Assembly: GCA_964563925.1 (NCBI GenBank)
Contig: CAZLZD010000041.1
Location: forward strand, 1-39,568
Source: JAUILA01 sp964563925
GTDB taxonomy: Bacteria; Bacteroidota; Bacteroidia; Cytophagales; Cyclobacteriaceae
Length of the DNA: 39,568 nt
Reading direction: 5' to 3'
Part shown: one piece after another, positions 17,394-25,048 of the stretch
Layout: each line of letters begins with the position of its first letter
How positions within the stretch are numbered: position 1 is the first letter of the stretch
Made by a program: the position numbers and the translations under genes
The notes under the pieces: generated by a model
What the model was told of the DNA's origin: nothing
What the model saw: the letters and a program-made list of their open reading frames with translations, nothing else
Databases searched by the model: none

Positions 17394-18239
17394 ATGCAAA
17401 GGTTATTTCTGTTTTTATACCATTACAGAGCATTCATTATATTTTTATTCCTGGAGATCCTGTGCTTATGGCTCATTGTTGAAAATAATTCCTACCAGGG
17501 GGCACGCTTTTTTAATTCATCCAACCGGCTGGTGGGGAGCATGATGCAGACCAGCCAGGGTGTTTCCGATTACTTTGGCCTGGCGGAAGTGAACGAATCC
17601 CTGGCCGAAGAGAATGCCCGGCTGCGCAGGGAACTGAGTCAGCTGGAACAAAGCCTTACCCAGCTTGACCTGACCCGTCTCAGGGATTTTGATTTTCTCA
17701 ACAAGTATGATTTTATCTCCGCCGAGGTGATCAACAATTCGACCCGGCGCGCGACCAACTTCATTACCATTAACCGGGGCAGTCAGGACGGCATTGAGCC
17801 TGATATGGCCGTCATTGATGATTACGGGGTTGTCGGCCAGGTGAAGGCGGTCTCCCGGCGGTTTGCTGTCATTACATCGATTCTCCATACCAACATGCGG
17901 GTATCCTCCAGGCTGAAAAGGACTGGCGATCTTTGTACCACACAGTGGGACGGACGCGACGGCGACCTGGCCAAGCTTGAATTCCTTCCCAGGCACGTCA
18001 CGCCGCAGGTCGGGGATACAGTGGTCACCTCAGGATACAATGCGGTTTATCCGCCCGATATTCCGGTGGGGGTGATCTCGGAAGTTAACCTGGATGAGAA
18101 TAGTTTGTGGTATGATATTACGCTGGACCTGAGTGCCGATATGAATGCGCTGTCCTATGTGTACCTGATCAAAAATAATTTGCGTATCGAACAGGATTCC
18201 CTGGAAATTGATTCCGGAGCCGAAATAATCAATGAATAA
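17394..18239 (+). CDS. mreC: Rod shape-determining protein MreC
   Basis: A periplasmic scaffold of the elongasome. One transmembrane helix lies at about residues 10-30 and a coiled coil at about 65-95 (EVNESLAEENARLRRELSQLEQ region). The beta-domain that binds PBP2 follows, with INRGSQDGIEPDMAVIDDYGVVGQV as its signature segments. Length 281 residues is typical. The stop codon overlaps the mreD start by eight bases. Confidence 0.95.
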   Translation: MQRLFLFLYHYRAFIIFLFLEILCLWLIVENNSYQGARFFNSSNRLVGSMMQTSQGVSDYFGLAEVNESLAEENARLRRELSQLEQSLTQLDLTRLRDFDFLNKYDFISAEVINNSTRRATNFITINRGSQDGIEPDMAVIDDYGVVGQVKAVSRRFAVITSILHTNMRVSSRLKRTGDLCTTQWDGRDGDLAKLEFLPRHVTPQVGDTVVTSGYNAVYPPDIPVGVISEVNLDENSLWYDITLDLSADMNALSYVYLIKNNLRIEQDSLEIDSGAEIINE

Positions 18240-18753
18240 CCGCACCATCATATTCCAGATAGGGTCCTTTATTGCCTACATTCTCATACAGGTAATTTTT
18301 TTACGCAATGTGGTTCTGTTTGATCGGGCATTTTGTTTTATTTATATAGGGTTTTTACTGTTCCTGCCCGTAGAGACCAACCGGCCCCTGCTAATGCTGC
18401 TTGGTTTTCTGACAGGATTTATTGTGGATATTTTTTACGACAGTCTGGGAATTCATGCAGCCGCTTGTGTGTTGATTATGTTTGTAAGGAACCCGTGGCT
18501 TAATTTGCTCACTCCGCAAGGAGGTTTTGATCCGGGGGTGATCCCTTCACTGAGGCTGAATGGACTGCGCTGGTTTATTATGTACACCGTCCCGCTGATC
18601 GTTTTGCATCATTTTGCCTTGTTTTTTATTGAAGCTTCAGGTTTTTCAATGTTCGGCTTCACGATGACCAAGGTACTGATGAGTACGCTTTTTACACTGG
18701 TGGCTATCATAATAGCCCAAACTTTATTTTATACTACCCGACGAGGACTATGA
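18232..18753 (+). CDS. mreD: Rod shape-determining protein MreD
   Basis: A small inner-membrane protein of 173 residues with about five hydrophobic helices. Sequence similarity within this family is low, so the call rests on topology and on its position between mreC and mrdA. FLTGFIVDIFYDSLGIHAAA is the best conserved segment, matching the G-x-x-x-D-x-x-x-x-x-x-G-x-x-A pattern of MreD. Overlaps mrdA by four bases (ATGA). Confidence 0.92.
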   Translation: MNNRTIIFQIGSFIAYILIQVIFLRNVVLFDRAFCFIYIGFLLFLPVETNRPLLMLLGFLTGFIVDIFYDSLGIHAAACVLIMFVRNPWLNLLTPQGGFDPGVIPSLRLNGLRWFIMYTVPLIVLHHFALFFIEASGFSMFGFTMTKVLMSTLFTLVAIIIAQTLFYTTRRGL

Positions 18754-20555
18754 ACGATTCGAGAAAATTAGTGATACCCGGAGTGATCGTATTGATCTCG
18801 GTCATATACCTGGTCAAGCTGTTTTCCATCCAGGTACTTAACAGTAAATACGCAGAGGCGGCTCAGGGTAATATCGTACAGCGCGTGGTGGAATATCCAT
18901 ATCGCGGACTTATTTATGACCGCAACGGGGACCTGATGGTTTACAATACCCCGGAATACGATCTCATGGTCACCCCACAGCAGGTTGAAGACCTGGATAC
19001 CGCTAAATTCTGCCGGGTATTTGGAATTACACGGGAGGAATTTGATGAAAAAATGACGGCTGCACGGAAATATGATTGGGTGAAACCCAGTGTCATGATC
19101 CGCCAGCTTTCCAATGAGGACCTGGCCCGGACCGAAGATTACCTGGTCAACTTCCAGGGGTTTACCATCCAGGCAAGGACCACCCGGGCTTATACCGAAC
19201 CGGTCATGGCGAATGCCCTCGGGTATGTTTCTGAGATCAGTAAACGACGCCTTGAACGCGATACCACTAATTATTATAACCAGGGTGACTATATAGGTCA
19301 AAGCGGACTGGAGGCATATTACGAGGAAATTCTGCGAGGCAAGAAAGGGGTCCGGCTGAAAATCAGGAACGTTCGGGGTATTGAGAAAGGGCCTTTTAAC
19401 GACGGTAAATTTGATTCCCTTTCTGTACCTGGGCAAAACCTGCATACGACGATCGATCTGAACCTGCAGAAATATGGAGAATGGCTGCTCGAAGGCAAGG
19501 CGGGCAGTATCGTGGCCATCGAGCCGTCCACGGGTGAGGTGCTGGCCATCGTCAGTGGTCCGTCCTATGACCCCGCTCAGCTTACCGGACGGAATTACAG
19601 TAAGAATTTTTCACGGATCAGCCAGGATACGCTGAACCCTCTTTTTAACCGGCCACTGATGGCACAATATCGTCCTGGCTCCATTTTCAAGGTGATACAG
19701 GCCATGGTGGCGCTGGAGGAAGGAGTCATCACTCCGTCGTCCAGGTTCCGGTGCAACCGAAGTATTATCGGTTGCCACGGTCCTCACAGCAATGAAGACC
19801 TGGTAGGAGCCATTACCCATTCGTGCAACCCTTATTTTTATAATGTGATGAAACGGGTGGTGAACCGGGAAGTATCTGCAGATCCGTTTGAAGATACGCG
19901 CATCGGACTGGCAAAGTGGAACGAGCATATTGAAAGTTTCGGGCTCGGATCACCCCTGGGAATTGACCTCCCGAACGAAAAATCCGGTATGATCCCCAGC
20001 GTGGCCTATTACGACCGCGCGTATAATAACCGGCCGTGGAAATATTCAAATATTTACAGCATAGCTATCGGGGAAGGTGAGAACCTCGTGGTTCCGCTGC
20101 AGATGGCCAATTTTGCGGCTATCGTAGCCAACCGGGGATATTATTATGTGCCCCACCTGGTGCGGTCCATCGGGGAGTCAGGCGAACCCCTGCCGATGTA
20201 CCAGGAAAAGCACTATACTTCCGTCAGTCCGGAATATTTTGATTTTGCCGTGGAGGCGATGGCCAATGTGGTGGAATCGGGAACCGGACAGTACCGGGCC
20301 AAGCTCCGGGATATTGAGGTATGCGGAAAAACGGGTACGGTCCAGAATGACCCGCTGCCCGACCACTCGGTATTTGTGGCCTTTGCCCCGCGTGACAATC
20401 CGAAGATTGCACTGTCTGTTTACGTGGAGGATGCAGGTCAGGGTGCACGTGCCGCTGCGGCCATTGCCAGCCTGATGATTGAGAAATACCTGATTGGCGA
20501 AACCCAGCGTCCGCAGATTGAAGCATTTGTGAAAAAGGGAGAATTCCTGTTCTGA
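18750..20555 (+). CDS. mrdA: Penicillin-binding protein 2 (transpeptidase of the elongasome)
   Basis: A class B penicillin-binding protein that crosslinks peptidoglycan during elongation. One N-terminal membrane anchor (about residues 7-27) is followed by the pedestal domain with YRGLIYDRNGDLMVYN. The transpeptidase domain has all three catalytic motifs: SIFK with nucleophile Ser311 and Lys314, SCN at 358-360, and KTG at 527-529. Length is 601. It pairs with the next gene, rodA, which supplies the glycosyltransferase partner; the stop and start overlap (TGATG). Confidence 0.96.
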   Translation: MNDSRKLVIPGVIVLISVIYLVKLFSIQVLNSKYAEAAQGNIVQRVVEYPYRGLIYDRNGDLMVYNTPEYDLMVTPQQVEDLDTAKFCRVFGITREEFDEKMTAARKYDWVKPSVMIRQLSNEDLARTEDYLVNFQGFTIQARTTRAYTEPVMANALGYVSEISKRRLERDTTNYYNQGDYIGQSGLEAYYEEILRGKKGVRLKIRNVRGIEKGPFNDGKFDSLSVPGQNLHTTIDLNLQKYGEWLLEGKAGSIVAIEPSTGEVLAIVSGPSYDPAQLTGRNYSKNFSRISQDTLNPLFNRPLMAQYRPGSIFKVIQAMVALEEGVITPSSRFRCNRSIIGCHGPHSNEDLVGAITHSCNPYFYNVMKRVVNREVSADPFEDTRIGLAKWNEHIESFGLGSPLGIDLPNEKSGMIPSVAYYDRAYNNRPWKYSNIYSIAIGEGENLVVPLQMANFAAIVANRGYYYVPHLVRSIGESGEPLPMYQEKHYTSVSPEYFDFAVEAMANVVESGTGQYRAKLRDIEVCGKTGTVQNDPLPDHSVFVAFAPRDNPKIALSVYVEDAGQGARAAAAIASLMIEKYLIGETQRPQIEAFVKKGEFLF

Positions 20556-21829
20556 TGACCCGCAGAGAAAACATAACGAGCCAACTTGACTGGATCACCG
20601 TGATCCTCTATTTCGTTATTGTGATCCTTGGCTGGCTCAATATTTATGCAGCCATTTATGATGCATCTCTCGACCTGAGTATCTTTGACAACAGCCTTAA
20701 CAGCAGCAGGCAGCTTTACTTCATCGGGGGTAGCGTGGTCCTGATCACGCTTGTCCTGGTCATGGATTTTCGGTTTTATGAAACCTTTGCCTACTTCATA
20801 TACGGGGGGGTGGTCATGATCCTGATCTTTGTCCTCCTGTTTGGAACCGAAGTAGCCGGATCACAGTCCTGGTTTCAACTGGGCCCCTTCAGGTTCCAGC
20901 CCTCGGAGTTTGCGAAATTTGCCACGGCTCTTGCTGTGGCCAAAATGATCTCCACCACCGGTTTCCGAATGGATAATCTCAAGAATCAGCTTGGCCTGTT
21001 TGCTCTCATCGGGGTACCTGCCGTGCTGATTATTCTCCAGGGAGATACGGGTACGGCCATGGTCTTTTCGGCATTCATGCTCGTTTTTTACCGGGAAGGC
21101 ATGTCACCGTTCCTGCTGATCCTGGGTGTGATCATGGGCTTCCTGTTTGTAGTGACCCTTCTGGTTGAGAATCAAATTTACCTGTATATCGCCATCGGCA
21201 TTATTGCCGTGGTGGCTATACTCCTGACCAAAAAAAGAACGTTCCGGAAGATTGCCCTGATCGTGGCCGGCGCAGTCATCGTGGCCGGTTTCATCACCAG
21301 TGTGGATTATATCATCAGTGACATTCTCAAACCTCACCAGCAAAACCGGATCAAAGCCCTGATCAACCCTGAGGCAGACCCCAAAGGTGCCGGATGGAAT
21401 GTGATCCAGTCCAAGATCGCCATTGGTAGTGGTGGTTTCAGCGGAAAAGGTTTCCTGGAAGGGACCCAGACAAAATATGATTTTGTGCCCGAGCAGAGTA
21501 CGGATTTTATTTTCTGTACCATCGGAGAAGAACATGGCTGGATTGGCAGCCTGATCCTGATCGGCCTGTTTGTCGGGTTACTGCTGAGGGTAATTTTCCT
21601 CGCTGAGCGCCAGAAATCCCGGTTTGCCCGGGTGTACGGGTACGGCCTTGCCTGTATCCTGTTCTTCCACTTCGCGGTGAATATCGGAATGACGATCGGA
21701 TTGTTCCCGGTAGTGGGTATTCCGCTGCCATTCTTCAGCTACGGCGGTTCTTCGCTGTTTGCCTTTACGATCCTCCTGTTCATTTTCCTCAAACTGGATG
21801 CCCACCGGATGCAGGTGTTGACTCATTGA
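20555..21829 (+). CDS. rodA: Rod shape-determining protein RodA (SEDS glycosyltransferase)
   Basis: A SEDS-family peptidoglycan polymerase with about ten membrane helices, 424 residues. Signatures are GSQSWFQLGPFRFQPSEFAK, the QGDTGTA segment, and the long loop ending FVPEQSTDFIFCTIGEEHGW, then GIPLPFFSYGGSS. Residues 205-250 contain an extra hydrophobic stretch (IYLYIAIGIIAVVAILLTKKRTFRK) that makes it longer than the E. coli protein. It ends the mre operon. An RGACTA repeat array starts one base after its TGA. Confidence 0.96.
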   Translation: MTRRENITSQLDWITVILYFVIVILGWLNIYAAIYDASLDLSIFDNSLNSSRQLYFIGGSVVLITLVLVMDFRFYETFAYFIYGGVVMILIFVLLFGTEVAGSQSWFQLGPFRFQPSEFAKFATALAVAKMISTTGFRMDNLKNQLGLFALIGVPAVLIILQGDTGTAMVFSAFMLVFYREGMSPFLLILGVIMGFLFVVTLLVENQIYLYIAIGIIAVVAILLTKKRTFRKIALIVAGAVIVAGFITSVDYIISDILKPHQQNRIKALINPEADPKGAGWNVIQSKIAIGSGGFSGKGFLEGTQTKYDFVPEQSTDFIFCTIGEEHGWIGSLILIGLFVGLLLRVIFLAERQKSRFARVYGYGLACILFFHFAVNIGMTIGLFPVVGIPLPFFSYGGSSLFAFTILLFIFLKLDAHRMQVLTH

Positions 21830-21830
21830 A

Positions 21831-21864
21831 AGACTAAGACTAAGACTAGGACTAAGACTAGGAG
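21831..21864 (+). repeat. Left arm of inverted RGACTA array (cassette 1)
   Basis: Five tandem hexamers, AGACTA x3, GGACTA and AGACTA, then GGAG, begin one base after the rodA stop codon. It is the inverted counterpart of 22267-22300, with 33 of 34 bases matching. Confidence 0.95.
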
Positions 21865-21913
21865 GGTATTCTTGGTATTGGAATCTTGGACATTAATAGT
21901 CCGTGAGGCATGC

Positions 21914-21921
21914 TAATTTTC
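21914..21921 (+). promoter_or_regulatory. Possible -7 element for the four-helix-bundle gene
   Basis: TAATTTTC differs from TAnnTTTG only in the last base. It lies four bases before the ATG. Upstream, 21865-21902 holds short TTGG-containing repeats and a GGAC/GTCC inverted repeat (21888-21902). Confidence 0.3.
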
Positions 21922-21925
21922 CGTC

Positions 21926-22261
21926 ATGTTCACATTTCAACATTACGGGGCTTATCAAAAGGCTAAAATGCTGAATATCGAGCTCGCAGAAGTGCTGAAA
22001 AACCGTTGCATTCCAATTCATACCCGGGATCAGTTACAGCGTGCTTCCCTTAGTATTTTGTTAAATATTGCCGAAGGGTCAGGTCGAAATTCAGTGCCTG
22101 ACAGAAACCGATTTTATGCTATCGCCAAAGGATCTGTTTATGAATGCGTGGCTATTATTGATATCCTCAATGAACTTGACAAAGTAAAAACTGATAAACT
22201 CAACAAATTAAATTTTCTGGCCAAAGAAATCATCGATATCCTCATTGCCACAATAAAATGA
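21926..22261 (+). CDS. Four helix bundle protein (S23/IVP family)
   Basis: A 111-residue all-helical protein of the family first found in 23S rRNA intervening sequences (S23/IVP); the diversity-generating retroelement accessory protein Avd has the same fold. Landmarks are the N-terminal FQHYGAYQKAKMLNIELAEVL, the ASLSILLNIAEGSGR turn and RFYAIAKGSVYECVAIIDIL. No catalytic motif is present; positively charged helices suggest nucleic-acid binding. It is the only gene inside the inverted repeat cassette. No reverse transcriptase or variable repeat is nearby, so an Avd role is unlikely. Confidence 0.88.
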   Translation: MFTFQHYGAYQKAKMLNIELAEVLKNRCIPIHTRDQLQRASLSILLNIAEGSGRNSVPDRNRFYAIAKGSVYECVAIIDILNELDKVKTDKLNKLNFLAKEIIDILIATIK

Positions 22262-22266
22262 ATTCT

Positions 22267-22300
22267 CTCCTAGTCTTAGTCCTAGTCTTAGTCCTAGTCT
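22267..22300 (-). repeat. Right arm of inverted RGACTA array (cassette 1)
   Basis: Read on the plus strand: CTCC, then TAGTCT/TAGTCC alternating five times. It is the inverse of 21831-21864. The minus-strand gene that follows takes its stop codon (TAG, 22294-22296) from inside this array. Confidence 0.95.
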
Positions 22301-22890
22301 CTCAAAACCCTGTTAATCCTCGGTTGCAGTATCCAGACCCCGATTACAAAAATCCAGACAAGGACTAATTCTCCAACGTAATCCTGGAATTCCGCCTCTC
22401 TCCCGAGTTCAACGGATTTGATCGTTTTAGCTACGAAATAAAAGCAGTAAAACGTACAGAAGAGAACAAAGAAATGCGCGGGAAAAAAAAGGAATACCAG
22501 GGGCATCCAGGTCAGGGGGGGTTCAGGGACCGGGGAGGTGGTGAGGAAAAAAAACAGGCTGAATACGCCGGCAATGATCAATGCGAAATAGGCAAGGGGA
22601 ATAAAAAAGAATATCCGGAAACGGCGCAGCGGCAGATCGACGCCTTCGGGCAGACGGTTAGCGAGTCCGTGAACCACCGACCACTGCCACAGGTAGGTTA
22701 TGAGCGTAAACGGGAGCAGGACGAGAAAAAGGATCATCATAATTTGGAAAATACCCGTCATGTCAGGCGGATGGTGACCTACGGCATTACCGGCCATCCA
22801 TCCAAAAGCAATGGCCTGAAGAAGAAAGGGGATGCCGAACGAGAGAAGGAACAGCTGCCAGTGCCTGGCGCGCAAAAACAAATTGATCAT
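22294..22890 (-). CDS. Membrane protein of unknown function, four helices
   Basis: A 198-residue protein with about four strongly hydrophobic segments, at roughly residues 10-32, 45-70, 95-120 and 128-155, and a fifth near the C-terminus (LVLVWIFVIGVWILQP). I do not recognise the family; no catalytic motif is seen. The C-terminus RVLRD ends in a stop codon supplied by the adjacent repeat array, so the original C-terminus may have been altered by insertion. A start 21 codons upstream (22953) adds a non-hydrophobic tail; the ATG at 22890 directly precedes the first helix and is preferred. Confidence 0.7.
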   Translation of the reverse strand: MINLFLRARHWQLFLLSFGIPFLLQAIAFGWMAGNAVGHHPPDMTGIFQIMMILFLVLLPFTLITYLWQWSVVHGLANRLPEGVDLPLRRFRIFFFIPLAYFALIIAGVFSLFFFLTTSPVPEPPLTWMPLVFLFFPAHFFVLFCTFYCFYFVAKTIKSVELGREAEFQDYVGELVLVWIFVIGVWILQPRINRVLRD

Positions 22891-23007
22891 GGGGCAATTT
22901 AATACAATTTTTAGCCCGGTGAACCGATGTCCAGAAGAATATTCCAGGGTCATTCCGGATCCGCTGGTCAGTCACGCAGGACTGTTCCGAATGCTTCTGC
23001 GGAATGA

Positions 23008-24060
23008 TCAGGATAATCTCCGCCTTACAATACTATAGAATTCCTGTGCTTCCTCACCTTCCCGGTCCCACTCTGAAAACGCCGCATGCAGGTAATGAAT
23101 GGCCTCATCGACGGAATCCTGGCGTTCAATATGATCAATGACCTCATTGAACCGTTCGGCATTTCCTTCGAAAAGGGAATTAACAAACATAAACCGCTGG
23201 TTAATGGTCAGGTGCTTACGGATATCCTGGATCTTCTGCTTCTGATGGATATCGGCCAGGGTAGATTGTTCCTTATTGAAAAGGTTATCGTGCAAGGTCC
23301 GTTTTTCCGTTTCGGCGCTGTCGGAACCGGACGGTGATTTTTCCCGGGACGGCCTTACATTCTCCGGTTTATTATTATTCATTCCCGAATCATTGTCTGC
23401 CTGACGGGCAGGAGATTTTTTCTTTTCACTGCCTCCGTATAACTCTTCCAGGGTGACAGGATGTATCTTGCCGAATTCCCGGATATGCGGTTCCACATCA
23501 TCAGGTTCGCCGTCATGCTCGTCCACCACCGAATCCAGTAACTCCAGGGCCTTCTCCCGGGTCAGGTTTGTCACTTTCTCCTTTTCGAGCCGTGTGATCA
23601 ATTCGGTGATAATAAACGGGTTGACCTTGAGGTATTTGGACGTTGCCTTCAGGTAGTCGGTCGTAAGCAATGATTCATCAATGCTGATGAGTTCCTTGTA
23701 ATAATCGTATGGAGACAAAATCAGCCGGAGCGTTTCGGCCGTAGCTTTTTCCAGCAGCGGCTGGTACGTTTCGCGGTCGAGCTGAATGTGGCGTGACAGG
23801 ATATTCCTGAGGCGCTCCATTGCCTCCTGCACCTTGGGTGCATTATAATCAAAATAAGGGCTGCGCAGGTTTTCAGCCTCTTTTTGCCAGGCATCAAACA
23901 GGTTCTTGACCACAAACAGGTTCACCTGTCGTACCGGCTGGACTTCCATCAGCTGGTCGTTGCCGACCCTCTCATTACCGGAAAAATAGGAGGCACATAC
24001 CTTTTCGGCAAAATCACGACTGTACGTGTTGATGACCTTATGATTGAGATTATTTTCCAT
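23008..24060 (-). CDS. Conserved hypothetical protein, 350 residues
   Basis: A soluble, charged protein with no signal peptide or membrane helix. Residues 1-200 look like a folded, mainly helical domain (DYNAPKVQEAMERLRNILSRHI, LSPYDYYKEL). Residues about 205-255 are low-complexity and rich in K, S, P, N and G (EKKKSPARQADNDSGMNNNK). The C-terminal 95 residues form a second helical domain (LTINQRFMFVNSLFEGNAERFNEV). I recall the same layout in other Bacteroidota but know of no assigned function. It is divergent from the ferredoxin gene across a 49-base gap. Confidence 0.8.
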   Translation of the reverse strand: MENNLNHKVINTYSRDFAEKVCASYFSGNERVGNDQLMEVQPVRQVNLFVVKNLFDAWQKEAENLRSPYFDYNAPKVQEAMERLRNILSRHIQLDRETYQPLLEKATAETLRLILSPYDYYKELISIDESLLTTDYLKATSKYLKVNPFIITELITRLEKEKVTNLTREKALELLDSVVDEHDGEPDDVEPHIREFGKIHPVTLEELYGGSEKKKSPARQADNDSGMNNNKPENVRPSREKSPSGSDSAETEKRTLHDNLFNKEQSTLADIHQKQKIQDIRKHLTINQRFMFVNSLFEGNAERFNEVIDHIERQDSVDEAIHYLHAAFSEWDREGEEAQEFYSIVRRRLS

Positions 24061-24109
24061 TTATTTATGCCTATTTTAGCGATCCGAAGTCAAGTGCAAG
24101 TTAGGGAAT

Positions 24110-24433
24110 ATGGCCAAGATCATTATAACGAATTTACAGAATCGGATCATAAGCTTTAACGGTGAGGATACGAGTATATTGGAGGGAATGCAGAAAAACG
24201 GGCAGGACTGGATGCATGCCTGCGGTGGCAAGGGGCGGTGTACCACCTGCGCCTTTACGGTTGTCAGCCTGGATGGAGAACTGAGCCCTTTGTCCGAACC
24301 GGAACTGCGCTTCAGGGACCTGGGAAAACTTGGCGGGATGCACCGGCTGGCCTGCCAGACCCGGCTGAGCGGGGAACTCACCCTGCGGGTTCCCCATGCA
24401 AACAAGCTCCCCCATCTTGCCTATGACGGATAG
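24110..24433 (+). CDS. 2Fe-2S ferredoxin
   Basis: A plant-type [2Fe-2S] ferredoxin of 107 residues. Four cysteines bind the cluster: Cys38, Cys44 and Cys47 in ACGGKGRCTTCA, and Cys82 in RLACQTRL. The spacing is the usual C-x5-C-x2-C-x(n)-C. It carries electrons in the cytoplasm, but the partner is unknown. It starts a run with tdk, porZ and recO; the gap to tdk is 21 bases. Confidence 0.93.
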   Translation: MAKIIITNLQNRIISFNGEDTSILEGMQKNGQDWMHACGGKGRCTTCAFTVVSLDGELSPLSEPELRFRDLGKLGGMHRLACQTRLSGELTLRVPHANKLPHLAYDG

Positions 24434-24454
24434 TGAAGGACTCAATGAAGTACC

Positions 24455-25048
24455 ATGTTTGTAGAACCTAATTTTGGAAGGACCAAGAAGACCGGATGGA
24501 TCGAGGTGATCGCCGGATGTATGTTCAGCGGAAAGACGGAAGAGCTGATCCGTCGGATGAACCGGGCTATCATTGCCGGACAGAAAGTGGAAATCTTCAA
24601 ACCTTCACTGGATACGCGATATCATGAGGAAGATGTCGTCTCCCACGACGAAAAGAGGATCAGGTCAACGGCGGTTGACTTTTCCGGTGACATTTATTTA
24701 CTGGCCGGAGAATGTGACGTGGTGGGTATCGATGAAGCCCAATTTTTTGACGGTGAGATCGTTCATGTTTGTAACAGCCTGGCAAATCACGGGAAGCGCG
24801 TTATTGTAGCCGGACTGGATATGGATTATGAGGGAAAGCCTTTCGGGCCAATGCCAAACCTGATGGCCATTGCCGAATTTGTGACCAAGGTGCATGCGAT
24901 CTGTGCACGGACCGGGGAGCTTGCCTCTTTTTCCTACCGGCTGACTGACGAGGAAAGCAAGGTTCTGCTTGGCAGTTCCGCCCAGTATGAAGCCAGAAGC
25001 CGCAGTGCATTTAAGGATGGAATGAAAAACCGCGACAAGGACAAATGA
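24455..25048 (+). CDS. tdk: Thymidine kinase (type II), zinc site degenerate
   Basis: Phosphorylates thymidine to dTMP in nucleotide salvage. The P-loop GCMFSGKT is at residues 21-28. The catalytic base is Glu94 in GIDEAQFF, and the substrate loop is DMDYEGKPFGPMP. In most relatives four cysteines hold a structural zinc in the C-terminal domain. Here only Cys150 remains; the others appear as Thr153, Ser182 and Ala185 (HAICART, ARSRSAF). The fold may tolerate this, since all catalytic parts are present. The stop overlaps the porZ start by four bases. Confidence 0.95.
   Translation: MFVEPNFGRTKKTGWIEVIAGCMFSGKTEELIRRMNRAIIAGQKVEIFKPSLDTRYHEEDVVSHDEKRIRSTAVDFSGDIYLLAGECDVVGIDEAQFFDGEIVHVCNSLANHGKRVIVAGLDMDYEGKPFGPMPNLMAIAEFVTKVHAICARTGELASFSYRLTDEESKVLLGSSAQYEARSRSAFKDGMKNRDKDK

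Larger units (their letters stand above)
21831..22300. mobile_element. IVS-like cassette: inverted repeats enclosing an S23-type gene
   Basis: A 470-bp unit bounded by 34-bp inverted hexamer arrays and carrying one four-helix-bundle gene. It fills the whole space between convergent rodA and a membrane-protein gene. Size, inverted ends and gene content resemble the intervening sequences known inside 23S rRNA genes of Leptospira and Coxiella, but no rRNA is present here. No target-site duplication is clear, and no transposase is encoded. Movement is inferred from the second, gene-less copy of the arrays after recO. Confidence 0.55.

Noticed and set aside
21831..21864. Short tandem array considered as a CRISPR or satellite
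   Set aside because: Units are six bases with no spacers and no cas genes; the arrays occur as inverted pairs, which fits an element end instead.
21926..22261. Four-helix gene as the accessory gene (avd) of a diversity-generating retroelement
   Set aside because: No reverse transcriptase, template repeat or variable repeat is seen nearby.
21831..22300. A true 23S rRNA intervening sequence in place
   Set aside because: Both flanks are protein genes (rodA and a membrane protein); no rRNA sequence is present.
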